Source: Opitutaceae bacterium | GTDB taxonomy: Bacteria; Verrucomicrobiota; Verrucomicrobiia; Opitutales; Opitutaceae | Reading direction: 5' to 3' | NCBI GenBank assembly: GCA_005787865.1 | Contig: SXZN01000142.1 | Coordinates: forward strand, 1 to 7,921 | Length of the DNA: 7,921 nucleotides | Shown here: positions 1 to 7,602 of the stretch, in pieces | How positions within the stretch are numbered: position 1 is the first letter of the stretch | How the letters are laid out: the number at the start of each line of letters is the position of its first letter | The notes under the pieces: model-generated | The model's database searches: none | What the model saw: the letters and a program-made list of their open reading frames with translations, nothing else | What the model was told of the DNA's origin: nothing | Program-made: the position numbers and the translations under genes

Positions 1-1056
1 ACCCTCCGAGCCCTGGCGCCGGTGGTGCGCTTCTCGCCGCACGCTTCTCTGGGCGCACTATACGGTTTAGATAATGACGCCAGCGAACAAAGCCCCCTCC
101 TAGAAATTTTGGTGCCTCTGCATCAGCCGGCCAGCGCTACTTTGGACGGCGTAGCGCATTACGTGATCGAAGGACAACTCATCGCCCAAGAGTTTCGCTC
201 ACTCGATCAGGGTTTAATCTGGCAAGCTAGTTTAGTCTGGGCCCTCGCGGCCAGCGTTAGCGTAGGCGGAGTTGGGTTTGTGCTGCGCCGATTGGCGCAC
301 GCCAATAGCGCACTGCTCGCCCGGACGGAGGATTTACTGCAAGCGAACCGGGCGTTGAGTTTAGCGGCCAAGACTTCCGCGCTGGGCGCAGTGACAGCCC
401 ATCTCGTCCACGGCTTGCGCAACCCCATCGCTGGTCTGGAGGCCTTCATCGAGGAACAGCGACCAGCGGAATCGCGACAGCAAAATAGCGCATGGCGCGA
501 AGCCGAAGCCACCGCCGGTCGTATGCGGAGTATGGTCAGCGAGGTAATTACTCTGCTCCAAGAAGAATCGGCCGGCACAAGTTACGAACTAGCCGGCCAC
601 GAAATTCTCGCGACCGTTTTGCAGCGGATCGCCGCCGTGAGTACACGCCAGCAAGTCACAGTCACCATTGCAGCCAACACCTCCGACTCGCTCACCAACA
701 ATCAGGCGGGCCTGGTCACCGCCATTCTAGTGAATCTCGCCCAGAACGCGTGTGAAGCGGTCTCTGCCGGCAGCGGCCAAGTAAAGTTGATCGCCGATCG
801 ACTGAGCAGCGGCAGCCAAGAATTTAGGGTTGAAGATAATGGGCCCGGTCTATCAGCCGAAGCCGTGGCCGAACTTTTTAGACCAAAGCAAAGCCGCAAA
901 CCCGGCGGCGCGGGCATCGGTCTGGCCATTAGTCGCCAATTAGCGATCCACCTAGGCGGATCACTTGAACTGGTAACCACCGGCTCGGCCGGAACGTCAT
1001 GGCAATTGGTGATCCCTAAAACAAGCTCGCCCTCCGCAGAAATTACGACTCCATAA
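1..1056 (+). CDS. Sensor histidine kinase, C-terminal part (5' end outside window)
   Basis: This is the transmitter part of a membrane-bound two-component histidine kinase, which autophosphorylates on His and passes the phosphate to a response regulator. The frame is open from base 1, so the true start lies upstream; the GTG at 22 is only the first internal start codon. Numbering from that GTG, a short stretch that may be the end of an extracytoplasmic sensor region comes first. One hydrophobic segment follows at about 67-88 and ends in Arg-Arg. A helical linker leads to the dimerisation helix with the H-box (His130, HGLRNP). The ATPase domain has an N-box (NLAQNACEA, Asn242), a G1 box (DNGPGL, Asp272) and a G2 box (GGAGIGLAIS, about 295-304). 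No receiver domain follows. The residue after His130 is Gly, where most HisKA proteins have Glu or Asp. No partner regulator is visible. The family call is firm; the signal sensed is unknown. Confidence 0.92.
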   Translation, partial: TLRALAPVVRFSPHASLGALYGLDNDASEQSPLLEILVPLHQPASATLDGVAHYVIEGQLIAQEFRSLDQGLIWQASLVWALAASVSVGGVGFVLRRLAHANSALLARTEDLLQANRALSLAAKTSALGAVTAHLVHGLRNPIAGLEAFIEEQRPAESRQQNSAWREAEATAGRMRSMVSEVITLLQEESAGTSYELAGHEILATVLQRIAAVSTRQQVTVTIAANTSDSLTNNQAGLVTAILVNLAQNACEAVSAGSGQVKLIADRLSSGSQEFRVEDNGPGLSAEAVAELFRPKQSRKPGGAGIGLAISRQLAIHLGGSLELVTTGSAGTSWQLVIPKTSSPSAEITTP

Positions 1057-1099
1057 AATTGTGGGTCGAGTGACTGATCGCGAGCCCCCCACCCCCCGC

Positions 1100-3838
1100 A
1101 TGCCTCGTGCCCTAACTTGGAATTTTTTATTCTTTCTGTCCGTCCTCGGTGCGCTGGCCCAAACGGAAGGTACTAAAAAGTGGTCATTTTTGACGGCAGG
1201 CGTGCTCTATTGCTCACCCGCAATCGGACCCGACGGTACGATCTACGTCGGCTCAGAGGGCACGATTGCAAGTCAAAGCCGCCTGTACGCCATCAATCCG
1301 AATGGCTCGTTAAAATGGCAATTCGCTGGCGCCACCGATTGGATTGATTCTAGCCCAACCGTAACAGCCAATGGGACGATCTATGTGGGCTCCTGGGACG
1401 GCACGCTGTACGCCATCAATGCCGCGACCGGCACAAGAAAATGGAGCTACCAAGCCGGAGGCTATATCGCCTCATCGCCCGCCGTGGCCACTGATGGAAC
1501 CATCTATTTTGGCTCGGGTGATCGCAGCTTTTATGCCTTGAACGCTAACGGCGTTAAGCAATGGAGTTATCCCGTCGCGGACTGGGTGGACACCTCGCCC
1601 GCCATTGGCGCCGATGGAACTATTTATTTTGGCAGCTGGGATGATAATGTCTACGCGCTGACTCCGAGCGGCACTCTGCGCTGGCAATATACCACCGGCG
1701 ATTCCGTGCTATCCTCGCCCGCTATCGGGGCAAGTGGCGCGGTTTATATTGGCTCCGATGATAAAAAAATCCACGCGCTCAACGGCGCCACGGGGGCTAA
1801 GCTTTGGGAATATTTAACCGCCGGCGCAATCAGCGCTTCACCCGCGCTCGCGGCTGATGGCACCGTTTACGTAGGCTCAAGTGATGGCTATTTCTATGCG
1901 ATCAATGGCACGACCGGGGCCCTCCATTGGCGCTACAATGTCGGCTCAGAGATTTATTCCTCCGCGGCAGTGCGCACTGATGGGACAATTGTGTTTGGCG
2001 CCAGTGACGGTTATTTGTACGCGCTCACCGCCAACGGGGCCCTGCAATGGCGTTTGCTCACGGGAGATTATATCGACTCATCCCCTGTCATCGCTGCCGA
2101 TGGCGTCATCTATGTCGGCTCCACTGATAAACGCTTGTATGCGGTCTATGGCAATGGTGCGCCGATCGCCTCGACCTCGAGTTGGCCGATGTTCCGCTTC
2201 AATCCAAGCCACCAAGGCAAAACCATCAGCGCCAATGCCGCGGCGCCTACCATTACAGCTCAACTCACCACCCAAACCGTCACGACCGGCGGCAGTGTCA
2301 CTTTATCAATCACCGCGAGCGGTCCTGAACCGATTAGCTATCAATGGCGAAAAGATGGGGCGGCCATTGCGGGAGCAACTTTCTCCAGCTTAACGCTCAC
2401 CGCGGTTACCGCCACGAGCGCCGGCAACTACACCGTCGTCGTGAGCAACAGTGGCGGGAGCGTAACAAGTAACGCAGCGACCCTAACTGTTACCCCAGCT
2501 TACTTCCCCCAACCCAGCGGCCTCGCCTTAGATAGCGCAGGCCTGCTCTACGTCACCGACCAATCGACGAATACGGTTTATAAAATTGCTCCCAGCGGCG
2601 CCATTGCCTTAGTCGCCGGCACCAGCGGATCAGCCGGCAGCACTGACGGCAGCGGCGCTGCGGCGCGTTTTAATCAGCCGCGCGGCGTAACCGCCACCAG
2701 CAACGGCACCTTGAGTGTTACCGACACCGCTAACTCCACCATTCGCCGCATCACAACCGACGGGGTCGTCACCACGCTCGCCGGCTCGCCCACGCTGCGC
2801 GGCAATCTCGATGGCGCTGGCACCAGCGCCACGTTTTCATCTCCCGTCGGCATTCAACTCGATAATAATGGCACGCTGTATGTGGCCGATGCCATGAATA
2901 ACACCGTCCGGAAAATTACGGCCACCGGCCTCGTCAGCACGTTGGCGGGCAACGCCGGCAGCACTGGGCTGCTTGACGGCACTGGCAGCGCCGCCCGTTT
3001 TAATAATCCCACCGGCCTCGCGATCGATAGCAGCGGCACCAGCTATGTGGCAGACACCACCAATAATATTATCCGAAAAATCACTGCGACCGGCAGCGTT
3101 ACCACTCTCGCCGGACTCGGCGGCGTCAGCGGCTCCACCAACGGCACCGGCAACGAAGCCTTATTTAATCTCCCGAGCGGCCTCGGCTTAGATAGTGCCG
3201 GAAATATTTATCTCGCCGATACAGGAAATTCATTGATCCGAAAAATTACCCCAAGCGGCGTGGTCACAACCGTGGCCGGCCTGCCCGGCATTGCCGGTCT
3301 CCAAGACGGTACCGGGAGCGGTGCTTTTTTTAATCAACCGCTCGCCCTCACGCTCGATGCGAGCGGAAATATTTATGTCGCTGATACCGGGAATGCCGCC
3401 ATTCGCAAAATCACTCCAGCCGGCGTGGTCACGACGCTCACCCTGTCGTCTGCCGGACCCACCATCACCACTCAGCCGGCTAGCCTAACGGTCACAACCG
3501 GCAGTAGCGCCTCTTTCACCGTCGTCGCCACCAGCTCAAGCGCGTTGACCTACCAATGGAAAAAAGATGGCAGTGATCTGGCTGGCGCGACCAGCGCGAC
3601 CTATGCGATCTCGGCCGCTAGCTCCACGCAGGTGGGCAACTACACCGTTGTCGTAACCAATTTCAGCGGCGCCACCACCAGCACAGCAGCCAGCCTAACT
3701 GTTAACGCGGCGCCTGCACCCGCGCCGATCCCTGGCAGTGGCGGGGGGGGTGGCGGCGGCGCCCCTAGCTTTTGGTTTCTGGCGTTCTTTGGTTTATTTG
3801 TCCTGAGTCGCATCGGGCAGCGGCGCCATAACGCCTAG
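1100..3838 (+). CDS. Exported PQQ-like / NHL double beta-propeller protein with two Ig-like domains and Gly-rich C-terminal anchor tail
   Basis: This is a 912-residue modular surface or envelope protein with no recognisable catalytic motif. Residues 1-20 look like a signal peptide (basic MPR, hydrophobic core, ALA just before Q21). Residues about 28-376 hold eight repeats of roughly 40 residues with the pattern SSPAI.ADGTIY.GS.D...YAL...G...W, typical of PQQ-like/BamB-type propellers. Residues about 382-465 are an Ig-like domain (YQWRKDG, AGNYTVVVSN). Residues about 470-781 hold six NHL repeats (FN.P.GLALD..GN.YVADT.N..IRKI). Residues about 787-869 are a second Ig-like domain. Residues 881-887 are seven Gly, followed by a hydrophobic segment (891-902) and a basic end (R904, R908, R909), which resembles a GlyGly-CTERM sorting tail. 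A GTG at 1061, 4 bases after the kinase stop, would add 13 residues. I prefer the ATG at 1100 because it gives a normal signal peptide; neither start has a clear ribosome-binding site. The ligand is unknown. A role in adhesion or envelope protein contacts is inference. Confidence 0.88.
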   Translation: MPRALTWNFLFFLSVLGALAQTEGTKKWSFLTAGVLYCSPAIGPDGTIYVGSEGTIASQSRLYAINPNGSLKWQFAGATDWIDSSPTVTANGTIYVGSWDGTLYAINAATGTRKWSYQAGGYIASSPAVATDGTIYFGSGDRSFYALNANGVKQWSYPVADWVDTSPAIGADGTIYFGSWDDNVYALTPSGTLRWQYTTGDSVLSSPAIGASGAVYIGSDDKKIHALNGATGAKLWEYLTAGAISASPALAADGTVYVGSSDGYFYAINGTTGALHWRYNVGSEIYSSAAVRTDGTIVFGASDGYLYALTANGALQWRLLTGDYIDSSPVIAADGVIYVGSTDKRLYAVYGNGAPIASTSSWPMFRFNPSHQGKTISANAAAPTITAQLTTQTVTTGGSVTLSITASGPEPISYQWRKDGAAIAGATFSSLTLTAVTATSAGNYTVVVSNSGGSVTSNAATLTVTPAYFPQPSGLALDSAGLLYVTDQSTNTVYKIAPSGAIALVAGTSGSAGSTDGSGAAARFNQPRGVTATSNGTLSVTDTANSTIRRITTDGVVTTLAGSPTLRGNLDGAGTSATFSSPVGIQLDNNGTLYVADAMNNTVRKITATGLVSTLAGNAGSTGLLDGTGSAARFNNPTGLAIDSSGTSYVADTTNNIIRKITATGSVTTLAGLGGVSGSTNGTGNEALFNLPSGLGLDSAGNIYLADTGNSLIRKITPSGVVTTVAGLPGIAGLQDGTGSGAFFNQPLALTLDASGNIYVADTGNAAIRKITPAGVVTTLTLSSAGPTITTQPASLTVTTGSSASFTVVATSSSALTYQWKKDGSDLAGATSATYAISAASSTQVGNYTVVVTNFSGATTSTAASLTVNAAPAPAPIPGSGGGGGGGAPSFWFLAFFGLFVLSRIGQRRHNA

Positions 3839-3874
3839 CTGCCCCGTGCTTCAGCCAGGCCGTACGAGCGCAGA

Positions 3875-3903
3875 TTTTGCGGGCATGAGCGCCTTAAGCA
3901 AAA
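3875..3903. terminator. Weak bidirectional hairpin between convergent genes
   Basis: TTTTGC (3875-3880) pairs with GCAAAA (3898-3903), and inside it GGC (3882-3884) can pair with GCC (3891-3893). The hairpin lies between the stop codons of the propeller gene and psd, and it has T or A runs at the base on either strand. That fits a shared bidirectional terminator. The stem is interrupted and the T-run is part of it, so this is a tentative call. Nothing else was seen in the 81-bp gap. Confidence 0.3.
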
Positions 3904-3919
3904 CCCACCGCCAAAATAA

Positions 3920-4822
3920 TTAGGCCGGCGCTTCTCCGAGACGGTCGCCCATGGGCGCGTAAACTTCGAGCCCTTGCGCGCTTTGCGCGACGAGATCCGC
4001 ATCGAAGATAATTTTTCCGCGCTGAAAAATAGTCACGACACAAGATCCTCCAAATTTAAAGAGCCCCTTCTCCTCCCCTTTAATCACTGGGTGACCCGGG
4101 GCAAAAGTTTGCAGAATACTCCCGACCATAGTCGCGCCGATTTCCACCACCGCGACGCGCCCGAAAATTGGCGAATCCACGAGCGTCACCACGCGTTTAT
4201 TTTCCCAGAGATAGGCCAGATTTTGCCGCAGGGCAATGGGGCTAACCGAATAGAGCCAGCCGTTGATTAAACGAGCCGCCCCAGGCACCCCGCTGACCGG
4301 AAAGTGGAATCGGTGGTAATCCACCGGACACAGTCGCGAAATCAAGAGCGACCCACCCGCGAACTCTTCGGCCAAGGCCGCTTCGCCGAGGAAGGCCGCC
4401 AAGTCAAATTGCTGCCCCTTCGCATAAAAACCGGCGGCCGCGGCCAAAGCCGGGACCGCCAAATGCCGACCATCGGCGGGAAGAATTGCAACTTGCGCCC
4501 CCACCGCGAGCGGCCGCGCGTCTTTTTTCAGAGCACGGTAAAAAAATTCATTAAAATTCTTAAACGCGAAAGGCTTTTTGGCAAAAGCATCTACATCGAG
4601 ATCGTAATCGATAATGAATGGCAGGATTTTATGCGCGCTGGCCGCCCACGACATTTTCCAGCCGTAGTAGCGCGAAACCCATGCGCGTTTTACCAAAAGC
4701 CAGAGGGCGAATCGACCCAAGGTACTCTCATACGTCCACCGGAGCCAACGCTCCCCATAGATCTGCTCCGTCTCGACGACTTGTTTGGCACGATGAAAAT
4801 AGCGAACGGGCACAGCGGGCAT
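3920..4822 (-). CDS. psd: Phosphatidylserine decarboxylase, type II proenzyme
   Basis: Psd decarboxylates phosphatidylserine to phosphatidylethanolamine at the cytoplasmic membrane, the last step of PE synthesis. The 300-residue product has the expected type II length and N-terminus (YFHRAKQVVETEQIYGERW, then ALWLLVKRAWVSRYYG). The residues expected for catalysis are present: Asp117 in PADGRH, the His pair 170/173 in CPVDYHRFHFP (His173 probably equals E. coli His147), and Ser260 in KFGGS. Family knowledge predicts self-cleavage between Gly259 and Ser260, leaving a large beta chain and a 41-residue alpha chain with an N-terminal pyruvoyl group. The ATG at 4822 is preceded by only a weak purine-rich GTGGGG. 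It lies 100 bp downstream of clpB on the same strand and converges with the propeller gene. No phosphatidylserine synthase gene is in view. Domain and active-site identity are clear. Confidence 0.97.
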   Translation of the reverse strand: MPAVPVRYFHRAKQVVETEQIYGERWLRWTYESTLGRFALWLLVKRAWVSRYYGWKMSWAASAHKILPFIIDYDLDVDAFAKKPFAFKNFNEFFYRALKKDARPLAVGAQVAILPADGRHLAVPALAAAAGFYAKGQQFDLAAFLGEAALAEEFAGGSLLISRLCPVDYHRFHFPVSGVPGAARLINGWLYSVSPIALRQNLAYLWENKRVVTLVDSPIFGRVAVVEIGATMVGSILQTFAPGHPVIKGEEKGLFKFGGSCVVTIFQRGKIIFDADLVAQSAQGLEVYAPMGDRLGEAPA

Positions 4823-4859
4823 ACCCCACTAATCTCAGGCAAAGCGGCCCCAACGCAAA

Positions 4860-4873
4860 GCAAGAAATCTTGC
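4860..4873 (-). terminator. Possible weak terminator or hairpin between clpB and psd
   Basis: GCAAGA (4860-4865) and TCTTGC (4868-4873) form a perfect 6-bp inverted repeat, which folds as 5 bp with a 4-base loop. Read on the minus strand it is followed by TTTGCG, a very short T-run. It could weaken readthrough from clpB into psd, but the stem is short and AT-rich. The rest of the 100-bp gap (4823-4922) shows no recognisable promoter. Confidence 0.22.
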
Positions 4874-4922
4874 GCCGGATCGCGCGCGGATTCTCCTCCC
4901 CGCCAACGGGCAGAATTAAAGC

Positions 4923-7508
4923 TTACCCGCGCACCAGCTCGTTGCTGTTAACTTTGAAGGTGACCGTAGAATTTTCCGCGATTTCCCCGCTGATGAGCGC
5001 GCGCGCCAAGCGCGTCTCGAGATGACGCTGCAAAAAACGCTTTAATGGTCGGGCGCCAAAGACGGGATCATAGCCCTTCTCGGCCACCCAGGCACGCGCC
5101 TTGGCCTCTAAAACTACGATCACTCGTTTATCCGCGAGGCGACGATTGATATCAGCGATCAACAGGCCGACGATCTGCTCAATCTCTTCTAAGGAGAGCG
5201 GCTTAAAGAGCACCGTCTCATCCACGCGATTAAGAAACTCTGGCCGGAAAGCGTTGCGCAGATCCGCCATCACCGACTCACGCACACTCTCGGGGATCTC
5301 GGTCCCGGTCACCCCATCTAATAAATGACGACTGCCCAGATTCGACGTCATGATAATGACCGTATTCTTAAAATCGACGGTGCGCCCTTGCGCATCTGTG
5401 ATGTGCCCGTCATCGAGCACCTGTAGTAAAACATTAAATACATCAGGATGCGCCTTCTCGATTTCATCGAAGAGCACGACCGAATACGGTTTGCGGCGCA
5501 CCGCTTCTGAAAGTTGCCCGCCTTCATCATAGCCAACGTAGCCCGGAGGCGCGCCTAACATGCGCGCCACGGAGTGTTTTTCCATGTATTCCGACATATC
5601 GAGCCGGATTAAATTAGCCTCTGAATCGAAAAGCTGCGCCGCCAAAGCTTTGGCCAACTCCGTCTTGCCGACCCCCGTGGGCCCCAAAAAGAGAAAGCTC
5701 CCAATCGGCCGCCGCGGATCCTTAATTCCCGCCCGCGCGCGCCAAATAGCCTCGCTGACTAACTGCACGCCTTCGGCTTGCCCAATCACGCGGGTATGTA
5801 GCTCATCAGCTAGTTTCAGTAATTTTTCCTTATCCCCGGCCAGCAACTTGGTGACGGGGATGTGCGTCCATTTAGAAATAATCTCGGCAATTTCATCGGC
5901 GGACACCTCCTCCTTCACCAGGGTGGCCTTAGCTGGGCCGGTTTTCTCCGCGCGCGCTAATTCTTTTTCTAATTGCGGGATCTGGCCGTGCTTGAGCTCA
6001 GCAATTTTATTGAGGTCATAACTGCGCTCCGCCTGCGCCATCGCCAAACGCGCGGCCTCCAGCTCTTCCCGCACCTTCTGCACGCGCCCCAAAGCCTCTT
6101 TCTCTTTCGACCAAACCGTGCGCAAGGTCGTCGCTTGCTCCTGCGCGTTGGCGAGTTCCTTGCGTAACTCACCGAGCCGACGCTTGGAGGCGTCATCTTT
6201 TTCCTTTTGTAAGGCAGTTTCCTCGATCTGGAGCTGCAGCACGCGGCGTTGCAATTCATCCAATTCGGTCGGCAAAGAATCGATCTCGGTGCGGATCATG
6301 GCACAGGCCTCGTCCACCAGATCGATCGCTTTATCCGGCAAAAAACGATCCGCGATATAACGATGCGACAAGCCCGCGGCGGCGACGAGGGCGTTATCTT
6401 GAATGCGCACGCCGTGATGCAGTTCATAGCGCTCCCGGAGTCCCCGCAGAATAGAAATGGCATCTTCCACGGTCGGTTCCTCCACCACGACGGGCTGAAA
6501 ACGCCGCTCCAAGGCCGGATCTTTTTCAATATGCTTCCGGTATTCATCCAAGGTCGTGGCGCCAATACAATGGAGCTCGCCGCGCGCGAGCATCGGCTTG
6601 AGCAAATTACCGGCATCCATCGCACCTTCCGATTTCCCCGCCCCGACGATCGTGTGCAGTTCATCGATGAATAGAATGATGCGCCCCGCCGCCTGCTTCA
6701 CCTCATTCAAGACCGCCTTTAACCGTTCCTCAAATTCTCCCCGATATTTTGCGCCGGCGACCAACGCGCCCATATCCAACGAGAACACAATTTTATCCTT
6801 TAACCCCTCCGGCACATCGCCCCGCAAAATACGCTGCGCGAGTCCCTCAACAATCGCGGTCTTGCACACTCCCGGCGCACCGATGAGCACCGGAGTGTTT
6901 TTCGTCTTGCGTGAAAGAATTCGAATCGCCCGCCGGATCTCGGCATCACGACCAATCACCGGATCCAATTTCCCCTTTCGCGCCTGCGCCACCAAATCAA
7001 CGCCGTATTTCTCCAACGCATTATAGGTCGCCTCAGGATTATCTGTCGTCACGCGCTGACTGCCGCGCATCAATTTTAATTCGGCGAGCACCTTAGCTCG
7101 ATCGAGCCCAAAGCTCGCGCAATACTTTTTCAACCCCGCCGGCTGCGTGGCTTGGATGAGTGCGAGCCACAAGTGCTCCACGCTCACGTAATCATCTTTC
7201 AACTGCGCGGCCTCTTTCTCCGCCTGCGTGAGCACATCATGGAGCGCTTGGGTAACGTAGGTCTTTGAGACATCGACCGCCCCCGACACTTTAGGGATCC
7301 GCGCCAACTCACTTTCAGCCGCCAACTGCAAAGCGCTGACCGTTAACCCAAGCTTTTCAAGCAGTGCTGGGATCAGGCCGCCCTCCTGCGCCAGCAAGGC
7401 CACGAGCAAATGCCACGCCTCCACTTCGTGGTGCGAGCGGCGCCGCGCCTCGTTCTGGGCTTCCTGGATAGCTTGCCGCGCCATGACTGTCATTTTTTGT
7501 GCATCCAT
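4923..7508 (-). CDS. clpB: ATP-dependent disaggregase ClpB (Hsp100), with atypical NBD1 Walker A
   Basis: ClpB is a hexameric cytoplasmic AAA+ machine that works with DnaK/DnaJ/GrpE to pull proteins out of aggregates. The 861-residue length is close to the 857 of E. coli ClpB. Domains in order: N-domain with two Clp repeats (about 1-150); NBD1 with pore-loop AKYRG (Tyr255), Walker B ILFIDE (Asp282, Glu283) and arginine fingers Arg335/336; the coiled-coil M-domain (about 400-525); NBD2 with Walker A GPTGVGKT (609-616), pore loop GYVGY (656-660), Walker B VVLFDE (Asp681, Glu682), arginine finger Arg761 and sensor-2 GARPLKR (818-824). The NBD1 Walker A reads GAPGVCKT (210-217): Cys215 replaces the invariant Gly, and Ala211 replaces the usual Glu. 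The frame is open to an ATG at 7664, but MDAQKMTVMARQAI matches where ClpB proteins begin, and a purine-rich GGGGTGG lies 11 bases upstream, so 7508 is chosen. The absence of ClpP-binding IGF supports ClpB over ClpA or ClpC only indirectly; the long M-domain is the stronger argument. Confidence 0.97.
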   Translation of the reverse strand: MDAQKMTVMARQAIQEAQNEARRRSHHEVEAWHLLVALLAQEGGLIPALLEKLGLTVSALQLAAESELARIPKVSGAVDVSKTYVTQALHDVLTQAEKEAAQLKDDYVSVEHLWLALIQATQPAGLKKYCASFGLDRAKVLAELKLMRGSQRVTTDNPEATYNALEKYGVDLVAQARKGKLDPVIGRDAEIRRAIRILSRKTKNTPVLIGAPGVCKTAIVEGLAQRILRGDVPEGLKDKIVFSLDMGALVAGAKYRGEFEERLKAVLNEVKQAAGRIILFIDELHTIVGAGKSEGAMDAGNLLKPMLARGELHCIGATTLDEYRKHIEKDPALERRFQPVVVEEPTVEDAISILRGLRERYELHHGVRIQDNALVAAAGLSHRYIADRFLPDKAIDLVDEACAMIRTEIDSLPTELDELQRRVLQLQIEETALQKEKDDASKRRLGELRKELANAQEQATTLRTVWSKEKEALGRVQKVREELEAARLAMAQAERSYDLNKIAELKHGQIPQLEKELARAEKTGPAKATLVKEEVSADEIAEIISKWTHIPVTKLLAGDKEKLLKLADELHTRVIGQAEGVQLVSEAIWRARAGIKDPRRPIGSFLFLGPTGVGKTELAKALAAQLFDSEANLIRLDMSEYMEKHSVARMLGAPPGYVGYDEGGQLSEAVRRKPYSVVLFDEIEKAHPDVFNVLLQVLDDGHITDAQGRTVDFKNTVIIMTSNLGSRHLLDGVTGTEIPESVRESVMADLRNAFRPEFLNRVDETVLFKPLSLEEIEQIVGLLIADINRRLADKRVIVVLEAKARAWVAEKGYDPVFGARPLKRFLQRHLETRLARALISGEIAENSTVTFKVNSNELVRG

Positions 7509-7519
7509 AATAGTAAGAA

Positions 7520-7526
7520 CCACCCC
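7520..7526 (-). promoter_or_regulatory. Probable ribosome-binding site of clpB
   Basis: Read on the minus strand, GGGGTGG ends 11 bases before the ATG at 7508. It is a little far for an ideal Shine-Dalgarno, but it is the only purine-rich element in position, and it supports the MDAQKM start over the longer open frame. Confidence 0.45.
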
Positions 7527-7602
7527 TGCATACAGTGTTCCAACGGGCACCCCCTTTTTTTCCTCTGGGCTCAAGGCGTAACGACGGTGAACTGAGACAA
7601 CG

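Noticed and set aside
1178..2225. Possible tandem DNA repeat or CRISPR-like array
   Set aside because: The periodicity of about 120-130 bases is at protein level (propeller blades) with diverged DNA; there are no identical short repeats with unique spacers.
1881..2393. 170-codon plus-strand open frame inside the propeller gene
   Set aside because: It is a frame-shifted read of the PQQ repeats; its apparent repetition only mirrors the real gene's repeats.
4304..4951. 215-codon plus-strand open frame opposite psd
   Set aside because: It is antisense to a clear Psd with an intact active site. Its translation is rich in Arg, Pro and Ser with no domain, as expected for a shadow of a GC-rich gene.
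6249..6674. 141-codon plus-strand open frame opposite clpB
   Set aside because: It is antisense to conserved ClpB NBD1 sequence; no start signal or domain.
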